DNA from: a bacterium
Lineage (GTDB): Bacteria; Pseudomonadota; Alphaproteobacteria; Rhizobiales; JAKIUO01
Assembly (NCBI GenBank): GCA_024228495.1
Contig: JAAETJ010001069.1
Span: 1 to 64,000, forward strand
DNA length: 64,000 bases
Reading direction: 5' to 3'
Part shown: in pieces, positions 8,601 through 17,318 of the stretch
Layout of the letters: the number at the start of each line of letters is the position of its first letter
Numbering within the stretch: position 1 is the first letter of the stretch
Position numbers and translations under genes: made by a program
Notes under the pieces: generated by a model
Databases searched by the model: none
What the model was told of the DNA's origin: nothing
What the model saw: the letters and a program-made list of their open reading frames with translations, nothing else

Positions 8601-9965
8601 ATGAAACGGTTGAAAATGATTTACAGGGTCGCTTTGGGCTTGTTGGCGTGGACAATAACTGGTGGTCTTGCATCACTAGCGACGATGGAGAGTGCCGTGG
8701 CCCAGCGCTATATAAAATCGCTCAGCTCCAAACCCGTTACATTTACCTCTATTCCTGGCTGGCGGCGTGATGATCACGCCAAGGCGTTTGCCGCGTTTTT
8801 GCTATCTTGCGAGAAGATCAGTCTTGGGCGTGACCGGTTGGCCGTTGCCTGTCGCAAGGCCAAACGATTACCCAAGCAATTATCGAATAATCGGGCGCGG
8901 GTTTTTTTTGAAAGCTATTTTACGGTTCGCAAGGTCCATTCCGGTCGTCGTAGCCTGCTGACTGGGTATTATGAGCCAGAGCTTTACGGTTCGCGTGTAC
9001 GCACCGCAAAATTTAATGTGCCTCTTTATCGCCGCCCTCGTGATCTTGTTGGATTACATAATCGGAGTGCGCGCCGCGCCGCACGTCGCGCTGGCCTGTC
9101 GCGTAAGCTGACCTACGCCAGACGCACTAGAAACGGTCTTAAACCTTATATGACCCGCGAACAAATTGAGAGCGGTGGGCTTAGGGGACAGGGCCTCGAA
9201 ATGATTTGGTTAGCTGACCCAGTGGACGCTTTTTTCCTGCACATTCAAGGGTCTGGCCGCATTATTTTACCAGATGGGTCGCGTATCCGCATCGGCTTTG
9301 ATGGTAAAAATGGCTATGATTACTCGTCTGTGGGCAAGGCGTTGGTTCGTGCCAAACTGATCCCTCGTAACAAGGTCTCGCTCAAAAGCGTCAAATACTG
9401 GCTACGTGCTAACCCCTTGCAGGGTCGCCGTGCTATGTGGCGCAATAAAAGCTTTATCTTTTTTCGCGAGCTGAAAAATCATGCTCTTATAAATGGCCCG
9501 ATTGGGGCCCAGGGTGTTTCACTGATCGGTGGCCGTTCGCTGGCGGTCGATCGTCGTCATTATCGCCTTGGACTACCGATTTTCCTTTCGGTACCAAAAT
9601 TTCGCAAGGACGGCCGTCGCAATCTGCGCCGTTTAATGATCGCGCAAGATACGGGTACGGCGATCAAGGGCGCGAGGCGCGGTGATGTTTTCTGGGGATC
9701 GGGTGGCAAGGCTGGAGAAATCGCCGGTCGGACTTATCACAAGGGTGAGTTCTATGTGTTATTGCCACGCGCCAAACCGATTTTTGTCCGTGCCGCCAAG
9801 GATATGCGGGTTGCAAAGCGCTCAGGAGCAATGAAAATGATCAAGCAAGCGCCGGCTCCAAAAGTCGTGCGAGTGAGCAAGGAACCGCGTGCGCAGAACC
9901 TTGCGCCGGTATTTGAAGTTTATGGTGTCCATGCTTTTAGCCGCTTCAAGTCTGAAAGTAATTGA
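8601..9965 (+). CDS. mltA: membrane-bound lytic murein transglycosylase A
   Basis: Cleaves the MurNAc-GlcNAc bond of peptidoglycan to form 1,6-anhydroMurNAc ends. About 454 residues. A hydrophobic signal-type segment is near residues 9-33, without an obvious lipobox. The MltA core contains LTGYYEPEL and DAFFLHIQGSGRI, followed by the 3D domain with QDTGTAIKGARRGDVFWG and GGKAGEIAGR, where the conserved Asp residues form the active site. The C-terminal 80 residues are basic and Pro-rich. ATG at 8601 preferred; a TTG three codons earlier (8592) is an alternative. The Smr gene follows after 3 bases. Confidence 0.94.
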   Translation: MKRLKMIYRVALGLLAWTITGGLASLATMESAVAQRYIKSLSSKPVTFTSIPGWRRDDHAKAFAAFLLSCEKISLGRDRLAVACRKAKRLPKQLSNNRARVFFESYFTVRKVHSGRRSLLTGYYEPELYGSRVRTAKFNVPLYRRPRDLVGLHNRSARRAARRAGLSRKLTYARRTRNGLKPYMTREQIESGGLRGQGLEMIWLADPVDAFFLHIQGSGRIILPDGSRIRIGFDGKNGYDYSSVGKALVRAKLIPRNKVSLKSVKYWLRANPLQGRRAMWRNKSFIFFRELKNHALINGPIGAQGVSLIGGRSLAVDRRHYRLGLPIFLSVPKFRKDGRRNLRRLMIAQDTGTAIKGARRGDVFWGSGGKAGEIAGRTYHKGEFYVLLPRAKPIFVRAAKDMRVAKRSGAMKMIKQAPAPKVVRVSKEPRAQNLAPVFEVYGVHAFSRFKSESN

Positions 9966-9968
9966 TTT

Positions 9969-10673
9969 ATGGGGCGGCGTAAATCATCAAAGAAAAACAA
10001 GCGAGGTTCCCTAAAGCAACCACCGACGATCAAAGCGGTGCCCGCGACTAAAACACCCTCATTGCCACAAGAAGATGCTGACCTTTGGGCGCAGGTGACC
10101 ACTAGTCTGACGCCTTTGAGGGGCGATCGTGATCGCTTGCATTTTGGCCCCTTGCTTGATGAAAAACCCGCTGTGACGATGGGACAAGCTGCGCGCTGGC
10201 AAGCGGTCCCGCCACATAAGGCGCCTCCGGGCAAGAACGGCTTGCCAGAGCGGGTAAGCGCGCGCGGTACTCTCAATGCGCGGCCCTTGCCACAGCAACC
10301 AATTCAACCACCGCAGCAGGACAGTTTTTCACGCCGAGAAATGCGCCAGATCAATAAGGGTCATCAACCTATTGAAGCCAGGCTGGATCTGCACGGTCTG
10401 CGCCAGGCCGAGGCGCATATCGCTCTTGTGACCTTTCTCGCCAACGCACAAGCCCAAGGATACCGCCACATATTGGTGATCACCGGCAAGGGGCGGGCAA
10501 ATGTCGACGACGAGAAGATATTTGGCGGGCCAGAGCAAGGTGTTTTACGCAGGATTGTGCCTTTGTGGCTTGGCGAATCCGATCTTCGCTTGATTGTCGC
10601 AGGATTTAGCGATGCACCGCGCAGGCATGGTGGGCCCGGTGCTCTTTATGTGCGTTTACGCCGCAAAAGATAG
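9969..10673 (+). CDS. Smr-domain protein
   Basis: 234 residues. The N-terminal 130 are basic and Pro/Gln rich and look disordered. The C-terminal Smr (MutS2-related) domain spans about 135-232, with the conserved LDLHGLRQAEAH, HILVITGKGR and a late GGPGALYVRLRRKR. Smr domains are DNA/RNA endonuclease or nucleic-acid-binding modules. This stand-alone form directly after mltA is usual in Hyphomicrobiales. Translation is probably coupled to mltA. Confidence 0.92.
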   Translation: MGRRKSSKKNKRGSLKQPPTIKAVPATKTPSLPQEDADLWAQVTTSLTPLRGDRDRLHFGPLLDEKPAVTMGQAARWQAVPPHKAPPGKNGLPERVSARGTLNARPLPQQPIQPPQQDSFSRREMRQINKGHQPIEARLDLHGLRQAEAHIALVTFLANAQAQGYRHILVITGKGRANVDDEKIFGGPEQGVLRRIVPLWLGESDLRLIVAGFSDAPRRHGGPGALYVRLRRKR

Positions 10674-10929
10674 TCTGAAAACTTTCCACAGGATCAATGT
10701 ACACGAAACTGTAATTTCATTTTTATGTACATTTGTCGAGGAATGCGATCCTCGTGTGTCGGTCGGAACGCTAATTCTCTCATTTTGCCTAAAAAGCACC
10801 CTAGAAAATTATTGTCCTGACTTTCGATGTTAAGATGAACGACATTAACCGCCCTTAAAGTTTCATTCTTATCAGTGACATGATTGTCGGTTAAGATTTG
10901 ATCGTGCGTGCAAACGTGCGCAGTCAACG

Positions 10930-11604
10930 ATGCTCAATGGGATGCCCCTTATTATGAACGATCAAAAACAGACGATCATTTCCGCAGAACTGGTGGTGGA
11001 AGGGGAGATCAAGGCCCCAGATAGCCTTGTGGAAGTACATGGTATGGTCAACGGCCAGTTGGATGTAGGCCATCTTGTCATTTATCCAGGCGGCAAGGTA
11101 ATCGGTACTGTGCGTGCAGGCACAATCTCCGCCAATGGTCTCATGCAGGGTGAAATCACCGTCAAGGGCCTGCTTGATATCGGATCGACGGGCTCCGTGA
11201 ATGGCGACGTCATCTATGGCTCAATGGCCATGAAAGAAGGGGCCGAGCTGTCGGCAGATGTGCGCAATGTGCCACCGACCCTCGCTGGTGATATGAAAAT
11301 CACCGTCACCAAGGGCAAGGCTGTGCGCCTGACCACCGATGATTTGACGGCGGTAGATCCAGATGATGATCCCAAAGGTTTGAAATTTACCGTTTCTGAC
11401 ATGAAAAACGGCTATGTCATTTGTACGGACAAACCCAAGATTGCCGCCCAAAACTTCACTCAGGAACAATTGGAAAAAGGAACCATCGTCTTCGTCCACG
11501 ACGGCAAACCAAACTTGTCGGCCAGCTTTGCTGTCACCGTCACAGACGCCGCCGGTGCCAGTTCAGGTGCCCCGCGCACGGTGGATGTTGACGTAAAAAG
11601 TTAA
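10930..11604 (+). CDS. bactofilin-type protein with C-terminal CSPG/cadherin-like domain
   Basis: 224 residues. Residues about 18-100 match the bactofilin (polymer-forming cytoskeletal) right-handed beta-helix: VEGEIKAPDSLVEVHGMVNG, VIYPGGKVIGTVRAG and LLDIGSTGSVNGDVIYGSM show the regular G-x-V/I strand pattern. Residues about 115-224 resemble a CSPG repeat / cadherin-like module: DLTAVDPDDDPKGLKFTVSD, then NFTQEQLEKGTIVFVHDG and SFAVTVTDAAG. Bactofilins are cytoplasmic scaffolds, whereas CSPG modules are normally extracellular. No signal peptide is present. Start uncertain: ATG at 10930, 10942 or 10954. Confidence 0.75.
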   Translation: MLNGMPLIMNDQKQTIISAELVVEGEIKAPDSLVEVHGMVNGQLDVGHLVIYPGGKVIGTVRAGTISANGLMQGEITVKGLLDIGSTGSVNGDVIYGSMAMKEGAELSADVRNVPPTLAGDMKITVTKGKAVRLTTDDLTAVDPDDDPKGLKFTVSDMKNGYVICTDKPKIAAQNFTQEQLEKGTIVFVHDGKPNLSASFAVTVTDAAGASSGAPRTVDVDVKS

Positions 11605-11694
11605 GGCGAAAAGATAAGAAAATATCCTTGCATGTTCAAAAGAACCGAATCGTTACAAGGTTTGGTTTGTTGCCAAGGAGGTGTTTTAATGCTC

Positions 11695-11774
11695 GGCAAG
11701 TACTGAGCGGGCTCCCAGAAATTGCGGATTTCCCCACGAGTGAGTGGCGTCGTTCTGGCGTTTTTGTGTAGCAT
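11695..11774 (-). pseudogene. N-terminal fragment of an IS481-family-like transposase
   Basis: Reading leftward from ATG at 11772-11774, the frame begins MLHKNARTTPLTRGEIR. This resembles the MxxHKNAR-T-P opening of IS481-family transposases, and nothing of the DDE catalytic domain follows. The resemblance covers only about 15 residues, so the call is tentative. It lies in an 900-bp stretch without a convincing gene. Confidence 0.35.
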
Positions 11775-11867
11775 GATGTTCGTGTTCGGCGCTTCTCAAT
11801 CTCAGTGACGATCTAACGCAGAACTTCTCTTGCTCGAAATAACGGGTAACTCTTAATAGGAACATAA

Positions 11868-12107
11868 TCACTCGGGACTGGACACCTGGCGGCTGAACTT
11901 TGAGACAGAAATTGCGTCTTCTATCTTGTTTGAAGCAAGGTATGTTTCCCAGTATTCTTCAAAATAGTCAGCGATCTTTTCGACGGTAAGGAATTGCCAT
12001 AAAGTCTGTCTCAATGTGACGCCAAACAGATTGTCGACTTCGATAACCTTGGGCATCCGACCCTTCCCGTCATTCAGAGCAGAATGAAAGAGGTACAAGT
12101 TTATCAA
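11868..12107 (-). CDS. doubtful small hypothetical ORF
   Basis: 79 residues with plausible composition (a segment reads VEKIADYFEEYWETYLASNK), no recognised family, and no clear RBS. It lies beside the IS481-like fragment in the gap between the bactofilin gene and the L,D-transpeptidase gene, and could be debris of an old insertion. The remaining sequence of this gap (11605-12500) shows nothing I can name. Confidence 0.25.
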   Translation of the reverse strand: MINLYLFHSALNDGKGRMPKVIEVDNLFGVTLRQTLWQFLTVEKIADYFEEYWETYLASNKIEDAISVSKFSRQVSSPE

Positions 12108-12503
12108 CAGTGTTGACTAGCAAAAAAAAGGGCAAAATCTTCACCAACTTAAAAAGGTGCCAACATAACAGGGATGTCGCAAATTCAGCCTCAGGTAAGC
12201 CCCGTATATCTGTTCGAAAGATCAAAAAAACCAAGCAGCCACATCACAATCCCCGCTAACCAAATAAGTTTCTCCATATTCAAGCCTAGCCGATCAGGAT
12301 GGATTTTTGGGTGTTTTTAGAGGTTCCCTTGAGTGTCAGCCCGGAGATATTCTTACCTGTTGTAAGGAGCAAGAATAGATACGCGTTCATCCTTTATATA
12401 CGCTTCCCCGAAAAGTTACTGGAGAATTGGCATTGAAATTGCTAATATAGGTTAGTTAAAGTTTTTTTTGTAAAATCAGTAATTGCGTAAAAGGGGAACA
12501 GTT

Positions 12504-12947
12504 ATGGCCAGTTGTGGCTTGCGTGGAATGATCTCATTGTGTTTTTTGGTTTCAGTATTTGTCATGGGTGGCGGTAATCTTTCTGCCAATGCCGCTTCAT
12601 TGATTGCCAAGGTCGACTTGTCCAGTCAGAGAATGCAGGTTTTCGTCAATGGCAAGAAGCAACATAGCTGGAGCATTGCATCGGGCAAACGTGGTTGGCG
12701 GACGCCGACCGGGCGCTTCACTCCCATCACCTCCTATCGCAAAAAATTTGTCAAAAGATGGAATATGACCTTGCCATATGCGGTTGTCCTTAAATCAAGC
12801 GGTATCGCCGTTCACGGCTCCAACGGCCCAATGGGCAGCCCGCGCTCGCATGGTTGCATCCGTTTGAGCGTTGGTAATGCCGCAAAATTCTACAAGCTGG
12901 TCGGTCGGCATGGTTTGTGGGGCACGAAAGTCATTGTGACTCAATAA
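12504..12947 (+). CDS. L,D-transpeptidase (YkuD domain)
   Basis: Secreted enzyme of 147 residues that forms 3-3 peptidoglycan crosslinks or attaches proteins to peptidoglycan. Signal peptide at about residues 8-30 (MISLCFLVSVFVMGGG, cleavage near SANAAS). The YkuD domain follows: KVDLSSQRMQVFVNGKK, GKRGWRTPTGRFTP, then the catalytic motif HGSNGPMGSPRSHGCIRLS with His and Cys near residues 122-123. ATG at 12504 chosen because AAGGGG lies 8 bases upstream. It consists of the catalytic domain only. It shares a bidirectional terminator with the convergent pal gene. Confidence 0.93.
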   Translation: MASCGLRGMISLCFLVSVFVMGGGNLSANAASLIAKVDLSSQRMQVFVNGKKQHSWSIASGKRGWRTPTGRFTPITSYRKKFVKRWNMTLPYAVVLKSSGIAVHGSNGPMGSPRSHGCIRLSVGNAAKFYKLVGRHGLWGTKVIVTQ

Positions 12948-13014
12948 GCGAGCTTTATCGAGGATCGAACCAGATAAGCTGGTTTGATCATTGAAAAGGC
13001 CTACTCGTCACGAG

Positions 13015-13056
13015 ACAAAAATAGCACTCTGCAAAAATGCAGAGTGCTATTTTTGT
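13015..13056. terminator. bidirectional Rho-independent terminator between ldt and pal
   Basis: A perfect 19-bp inverted repeat: arm 13015-13033 (with GCACTCTGCA core) and arm 13038-13056, loop AAAA. The A-rich outer arm gives a T-run on both strands, so it can end both convergent transcripts. Confidence 0.93.
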
Positions 13057-13084
13057 GATTAGTTTTATGAGATATTTTTTCTGC

Positions 13085-13627
13085 TTAGCCGCGTTTGTTA
13101 AGCAGGGTCACGCCGCGTCGGTTTTGCGACCAGCATGAGATGTCGTTGCACGTGGTGACGGGGCGTTCTTTGCCATATGACAGGGTGCGCAGGCGGGCTG
13201 AGTTGACGCCCTGGCGCGTCAGAAAACCTTTGATTGTTTGCGCGCGTTTGGCGGCAAGGCCAAGATTATATTCTCTGGTACCACGCTCGTCGGAATGACC
13301 TTCAACCGTGATGGTATGGTTGGGATATTGATTGAGCCATTTGGCCTGATCGCGCAAGGTTGCTTGAGCATCGGATGAGAGGTTGGCGCTATCGGTTTTG
13401 AAGAAGACTTTGTCGCCCACATTTACCGTAAAGTCGCGCTGTGTGCCGGGGGTAACGGGGCCGTTATAGCCTGCTGCATTGGGATCTCCGCCATTTGTGC
13501 TCCCGTTAAGGCCGTATGCACCACCCTTTTTCTTTGATGAACAGGCGCCAAGCACGACGGCAATACTCAATACAGTGATGATGCCAACCATTTTCTTCAT
13601 GTGATCGGCTATGCACAATATGGTCAT
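13085..13627 (-). CDS. pal: peptidoglycan-associated lipoprotein
   Basis: Outer-membrane lipoprotein that anchors the outer membrane to peptidoglycan and is recruited to division sites by the Tol system. Lipobox VLGAC, followed by a Gly/Asn-rich linker, then the OmpA-C domain with DKVFFKTDSANLS, TITVEGHSDERGTREYNLGLAAKRA and a C-terminal RRGVTLLNKRG. Conserved peptidoglycan-binding Asp and Arg are in HSDERGT and GLAAKRA. ATG at 13627 has AGGAG 7 bases upstream; an internal ATG at 13600 (MKKMVGIITV) gives a more usual signal peptide. Unusually, it is separated from tolB by about 790 bp that includes a terminator and a small lipoprotein gene, so it must have its own promoter. Confidence 0.96.
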   Translation of the reverse strand: MTILCIADHMKKMVGIITVLSIAVVLGACSSKKKGGAYGLNGSTNGGDPNAAGYNGPVTPGTQRDFTVNVGDKVFFKTDSANLSSDAQATLRDQAKWLNQYPNHTITVEGHSDERGTREYNLGLAAKRAQTIKGFLTRQGVNSARLRTLSYGKERPVTTCNDISCWSQNRRGVTLLNKRG

Positions 13628-14027
13628 ATCTTTTCTCCTGGCTCATCTCGTGGCGAGCATCAGTTCGGTTCTAAAAATGACAGTAACGGTTTAACAGGAC
13701 CCCCGAGGCCGTAAACAACACACCCCAATCAAGACTATTGTACTGTGTGCAGGTCGTTCTTGACGATTTGGAGGCAAAAGCGCGGCTCTTGTGTGGTGCT
13801 TTGCTGTTGCCGGGTTGGATATATAGGCGTGCGAGATTAATAAATTGAAAAAACTTATAGTTAACAGGGGGATTTGGTTTTGATGCGGGCTGGAGCAGCC
13901 CAATCATTTGGTGAAAGGGCTGTGTTTGTCGGCGCGGGGAGTAGTTTGAGCAGTCCATTGCCTTGACGTTCATATGTTTACGCCAAAGTCCGCTCTTGCG
14001 AAATAGGGAAAAAGGACGTTCAGGCAT
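13628..14027. other. upstream region of pal, no gene recognised
   Basis: About 400 bp between the pal start and the upstream terminator. It must contain the pal promoter on the - strand. I see no confident -35/-10 pair and no supported ORF. Confidence 0.4.
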
Positions 14028-14063
14028 AAAAAAACCACACCCCTGAAAAACAGGAAAGTATGG
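14028..14063 (-). terminator. Rho-independent terminator downstream of the small lipoprotein gene
   Basis: On the - strand: CCATAC, then an inner CCTG/CAGG hairpin with a T5 loop, then GTGTGG (one G-U pair), followed by seven T (14028-14034 as A on +). It ends the transcript coming from the lipoprotein gene and tolB, separating them from pal. Confidence 0.75.
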
Positions 14064-14113
14064 CTTTCTTTAGAGCTATTTTGGCAGGCATCTCGCACTA
14101 CCAAAAAGTCAGG

Positions 14114-14239
14114 TTATTTTACCTGTGAAACAGGTGCAACATACTCACCGATGCCTTTAAGTGGCTCATGACGCTCACGACAAGCACCAAGAACAGCAGC
14201 AGTTGAAATGATAGCAGCAATGATGATAGTTTTTTTCAT
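14114..14239 (-). CDS. 41-residue lipoprotein between tolB and pal
   Basis: A short gene read directly from the sequence. ATG at 14237-14239, TAA at 14114-14116. It encodes MKKTIIIAAIISTAAVLGAC, then a 21-residue mature tail with RERHEPLKGIGEY and ending SQVK. The lipobox VLGAC is perfect and echoes the AVVLGAC lipobox of Pal. GGAG lies about 9 bases upstream of the ATG, and a terminator follows 50 bp downstream. It resembles entericidin-like small lipoproteins only in size and layout; I do not assign a function. Its place between tolB and pal suggests an envelope role. Confidence 0.75.
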   Translation of the reverse strand: MKKTIIIAAIISTAAVLGACRERHEPLKGIGEYVAPVSQVK

Positions 14240-14415
14240 CGAATAATTCTCCACGTTTTTTACCAAGAGTTCGCTTCAAACGAATCATTTTATATTCGCT
14301 TCCAACCTTCATACCTTTGTTGGTGGTCTTCAGCAAGGAAATCTGGGGGTAAGGTCTTTTTTCTGCCCCATTTCGACACACCTGATGCAAAAAAGACACG
14401 TCCAATTTGGATGAA

Positions 14416-15780
14416 TTAGTTGATGAGTGGCGACCAGGCGGGGTCTGAGGCGAAGGAGGGCGTGACGACAGGCTGTTCATGATAGCCTGTCAAATCGACA
14501 GAAAATAGCCTGGGACCGCCTGTTTCGGCACGACTTTCGCGAAAGAACATCAGTACACGGCCATTGGGAGCCCAGGTAGGGCCTTCATTATGGAAGCCTT
14601 CAGTCAAGATGCGCTCGCCCGAACCATCGGGGCGCATAACACCGATAAAAAAACGACCGCCAGATTGTTTGGTAAAAGCGATGAGGTCACCGCGCGGAGA
14701 CCAGACCGGCGTCGAATAGCGACCTCCTCCACGCGAGATGCGTCTTGGATTGGAGCCATTGGCTTTCATGACATAGATTTGCTGCAAGCCAGATCGGTCA
14801 GATTCAAAAACGATATCGCGGCCGGAGGGGGAAAAGCATGGAGCGGTGTCAATACTTTTTGTTTTTGTCAGCCTTTTGGTACGCCGCGACCGCAGATCCA
14901 TAACGAAAATATTGGCGCTGTCACTATCTTGCCGGGACATGATGATCTTGTTGCCATCTGGCGAAAAGCGCGGCGCGAAGGTCATGCCGGGAAAGTCTCC
15001 TACCAGCTCTTTTTGCCCTGAATCAATATTAAGCAGATAGACCCGCGGGCGTCCGCCCGCATAAGACATATAAGTGATTTCCTGACGGGTAGGGGAAAAG
15101 CGCGGTGTCAGCACGAGGGCGCGCCCTGAGGTCAGGGTACGTACATTATGGCCATCCTGGTCCATCATGGCGAGGCGCTTTATTCTTTTGTTTTTGGGAC
15201 CGGTTTCATCAATAAACACGATCCTGCTATCGAAATAACCAGATTCCCCGGTCAGTCGTTTGTAGATTGCATCGGCAATAATATGACCAATGCGCCGCCA
15301 GTTGCGCTCATTGGTTGTGAACTGCTCGCCGGTTAACTGACGACCGGAAAAAACATCCCAGAGCCGAAACTCAGCTTTGATGCGGTTCCCTCGTACCAGC
15401 GTAATATTGCCAAGCGCCAGAGCCTCGGCCTTGATGATCTGCCAGTCAGAAAAACGCGGAAGGGAATTGATCGTCGCAATTTTTTCAATATGGGCTTTGC
15501 GATCGATGGGGCGAAACAATCCCGAGTTGGTCAGGTTATTGGTGACGATGTCGGAGATTTTGGCGGCCAGCGCACGATCATTTTCCGACGTTCCAAAAAA
15601 CAATGGAATGGCGATAGGCATGGCGCGCACATTACCGCGCGTAATATCGATTTCAACGACCGCTCGGGCCGGTAGAGCGGATGCAAATCCCATCGTGCAC
15701 ATGATGAGTGCGATTAGAAAAGGTGCGTGTAAGGGGTGAGGGTGACCGTTGGTTTGATAGCGCTTTTGATTATTGTTCAT
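14416..15780 (-). CDS. tolB: Tol-Pal system periplasmic beta-propeller TolB
   Basis: Periplasmic partner of Pal and TolA in outer-membrane constriction. 454 residues from ATG at 15780: signal peptide (about 18-40, ending ALPARA), then an N-terminal domain starting [21 protein letters not shown], then a six-bladed propeller with repeats such as [31 protein letters not shown] and [15 protein letters not shown] further in-frame extension to 15894 lacks any signal-like N-terminus. It lies 180 bp after tolA. Cognate to tolQRA directly upstream. Confidence 0.96.
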   Translation of the reverse strand: MNNNQKRYQTNGHPHPLHAPFLIALIMCTMGFASALPARAVVEIDITRGNVRAMPIAIPLFFGTSENDRALAAKISDIVTNNLTNSGLFRPIDRKAHIEKIATINSLPRFSDWQIIKAEALALGNITLVRGNRIKAEFRLWDVFSGRQLTGEQFTTNERNWRRIGHIIADAIYKRLTGESGYFDSRIVFIDETGPKNKRIKRLAMMDQDGHNVRTLTSGRALVLTPRFSPTRQEITYMSYAGGRPRVYLLNIDSGQKELVGDFPGMTFAPRFSPDGNKIIMSRQDSDSANIFVMDLRSRRTKRLTKTKSIDTAPCFSPSGRDIVFESDRSGLQQIYVMKANGSNPRRISRGGGRYSTPVWSPRGDLIAFTKQSGGRFFIGVMRPDGSGERILTEGFHNEGPTWAPNGRVLMFFRESRAETGGPRLFSVDLTGYHEQPVVTPSFASDPAWSPLIN

Positions 15781-15960
15781 ATTACCCGCTTGATCCGTGA
15801 CAATTGCGACTGCTCTGTTGCTGACAATTTCCCTGAAGAAGGCGCAGGGGAAAGCGTTTGCTCCCATTTTTTTGAATACTGAATTTCGAACCATCTCTTT
15901 ATAGACGCAAACTGATCAAGAATTAAGGCCCAATAATAGCGGAAATCGGGTAATGGCACT

Positions 15961-16845
15961 CTAACCGCCAAACATGTCGCGCGGATCGAAATTGAGGATC
16001 ATGTCCTGCCAGGTAGCGAATTTGTCTTTGGGCATGCGGTATGGCTGACATTGCCAGACGGCGCGCTTGGCGGCTTCCGCGGCGGGACGAAAGAACGGTG
16101 AACCCGAAAAATTGGCCAGTTCGGGTGGTTTTTCCAAGGTGCCGTCCAGTTTGAATTTGATACGCAATTTGACATTGAGATCTCGTGAACCAAGGCCACC
16201 GGTTGGCGGGCGCCAGCATTGCGAGATCTGCGCCTTGAACGCATCGATCTCATTGGCTGACATGGTGTCATCCGCGCCATATCGACGCCCATAGTTGGGT
16301 GGATCGAGCCGGGCTTGTCGTTGTGCACGCGGAGCTGGTTCCAGCTTCACTTTGTAAGATGATTTGGGTGCCGGTTTTTGATCGGGCAACTTGTTGAGCA
16401 AGGCGGCGATGTTTTCCGGGTCAAACTCGCTCTGGCGCTTCGTGACCTTTTTTGGCACCGGCTTTTTCTGCACCTGATTGGGTATTCGTTTTTTGGCTTT
16501 TACGATTTTCTTTTTCACCAGCTTGGGCTTTGGCTTGGCTTTGGCTATTGTCTTGGGCTCAACCTTTTTAGCCACTCTCACCGGTTTTTTTGGCGCAGGT
16601 TTTTTGACAATCTTTTTGACGGGCTTTTTAGCAGGTTTTTTCTTTTTGACGACTGCGGGCTTCTTGATCTTTTTAGCTTCTTTTTTGCCTGCCTTGATCT
16701 TGGTGAATTGCGAAGGGGTCAGAATATCGACGGGCACAGTTATTTTGGCCACCGGTTTGGGTGTGTCGCTGCTCGCAAAATAGCCCAGCGCCCATGTCAG
16801 CAAAGCAATATGAAACAGAATTGATATGGTGATGGCCTTGCGCAC
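15961..16845 (-). CDS. tolA: TolA, inner-membrane bridging protein of the Tol system
   Basis: 294 residues. A single N-terminal membrane helix (about 5-23, with the SHLS-like ISILFHIALLTW region that contacts TolQ/R), then a long Lys/Pro/Ala-rich domain II (about 50-150) and a TonB/TolA-type C-terminal domain III (about 190-294) with ISQCWRPPTGG and LNVKLRIKFKLDGTL. It links the inner-membrane motor to TolB/Pal. The domain II here is Pro-Lys rich rather than a long pure Ala-rich helix, as is usual in alphaproteobacteria. Confidence 0.94.
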   Translation of the reverse strand: MRKAITISILFHIALLTWALGYFASSDTPKPVAKITVPVDILTPSQFTKIKAGKKEAKKIKKPAVVKKKKPAKKPVKKIVKKPAPKKPVRVAKKVEPKTIAKAKPKPKLVKKKIVKAKKRIPNQVQKKPVPKKVTKRQSEFDPENIAALLNKLPDQKPAPKSSYKVKLEPAPRAQRQARLDPPNYGRRYGADDTMSANEIDAFKAQISQCWRPPTGGLGSRDLNVKLRIKFKLDGTLEKPPELANFSGSPFFRPAAEAAKRAVWQCQPYRMPKDKFATWQDMILNFDPRDMFGG

Positions 16846-16868
16846 TATATGGTCCTCAATTCCATTCT

Positions 16869-17318
16869 TTATCCATTGTCCAGCGTATCGGTAATGACTG
16901 TGATACGGGTGAAACCCGCTCTTGATATACGTCCCATGACTTTGGAAATCTCTCCAAACATCAGTTTTTTGTCACCCTGTATATAGATACGCTCTTTAAA
17001 GCCGCTTTTGGCAATGGCGTTCAGTTTGGCGACGATCTGGTCCATTTTAATCTCGTTTTCCTGCAAGAAGATGCGCCCTTTGGCATCAAGGGAAATGACC
17101 AGTGGCTGCTTGCTGCCCTCCACCTGCCCGGCTTCCGTTTTGGGGAGCTCTATGGGCACGCCAACGGTCATCAATGGTGCGGTGATCATGAACACTATCA
17201 GCAGTACCAGCATCACATCGACAAAGGGTGTGACATTGATTTGCGTCATCGGTTGTGTACGCTGGCGGCGTTTGCGCCCGCTGCCACCAAGCCCACTACC
17301 ACCAATATCCATGCTCAT
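16869..17318 (-). CDS. tolR: TolR, ExbD-family Tol subunit
   Basis: 149 residues. N-terminal cytoplasmic MTQINVTPFVDVMLVLLIVFMIT carries the membrane helix with the Asp essential for proton coupling (FVDVMLVLL). The periplasmic domain has VISLDAKGRIFLQENEI and a C-terminal GFTRITVITDT. Its start overlaps the tolQ stop by 4 bases, and tolA follows after 23 bp, so tolQRA is one operon. Confidence 0.96.
   Translation of the reverse strand: MSMDIGGSGLGGSGRKRRQRTQPMTQINVTPFVDVMLVLLIVFMITAPLMTVGVPIELPKTEAGQVEGSKQPLVISLDAKGRIFLQENEIKMDQIVAKLNAIAKSGFKERIYIQGDKKLMFGEISKVMGRISRAGFTRITVITDTLDNG

Noticed and set aside
10850-10870. TTAA-N6-TTAA upstream of the bactofilin gene as a CtrA site
   Set aside because: The CtrA motif needs a 7-base spacer; here it is 6, and no CCAT extension is present. 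Chance in AT-rich DNA is likely.
13671-14027. 118-residue - strand frame upstream of pal
   Set aside because: No RBS, no family resemblance, unusual composition; overlaps the region expected to hold the pal promoter.
16378-16824. Phe/Leu-rich + strand frame opposite tolA
   Set aside because: Complement of the Lys-rich TolA domain II; not a membrane protein gene.
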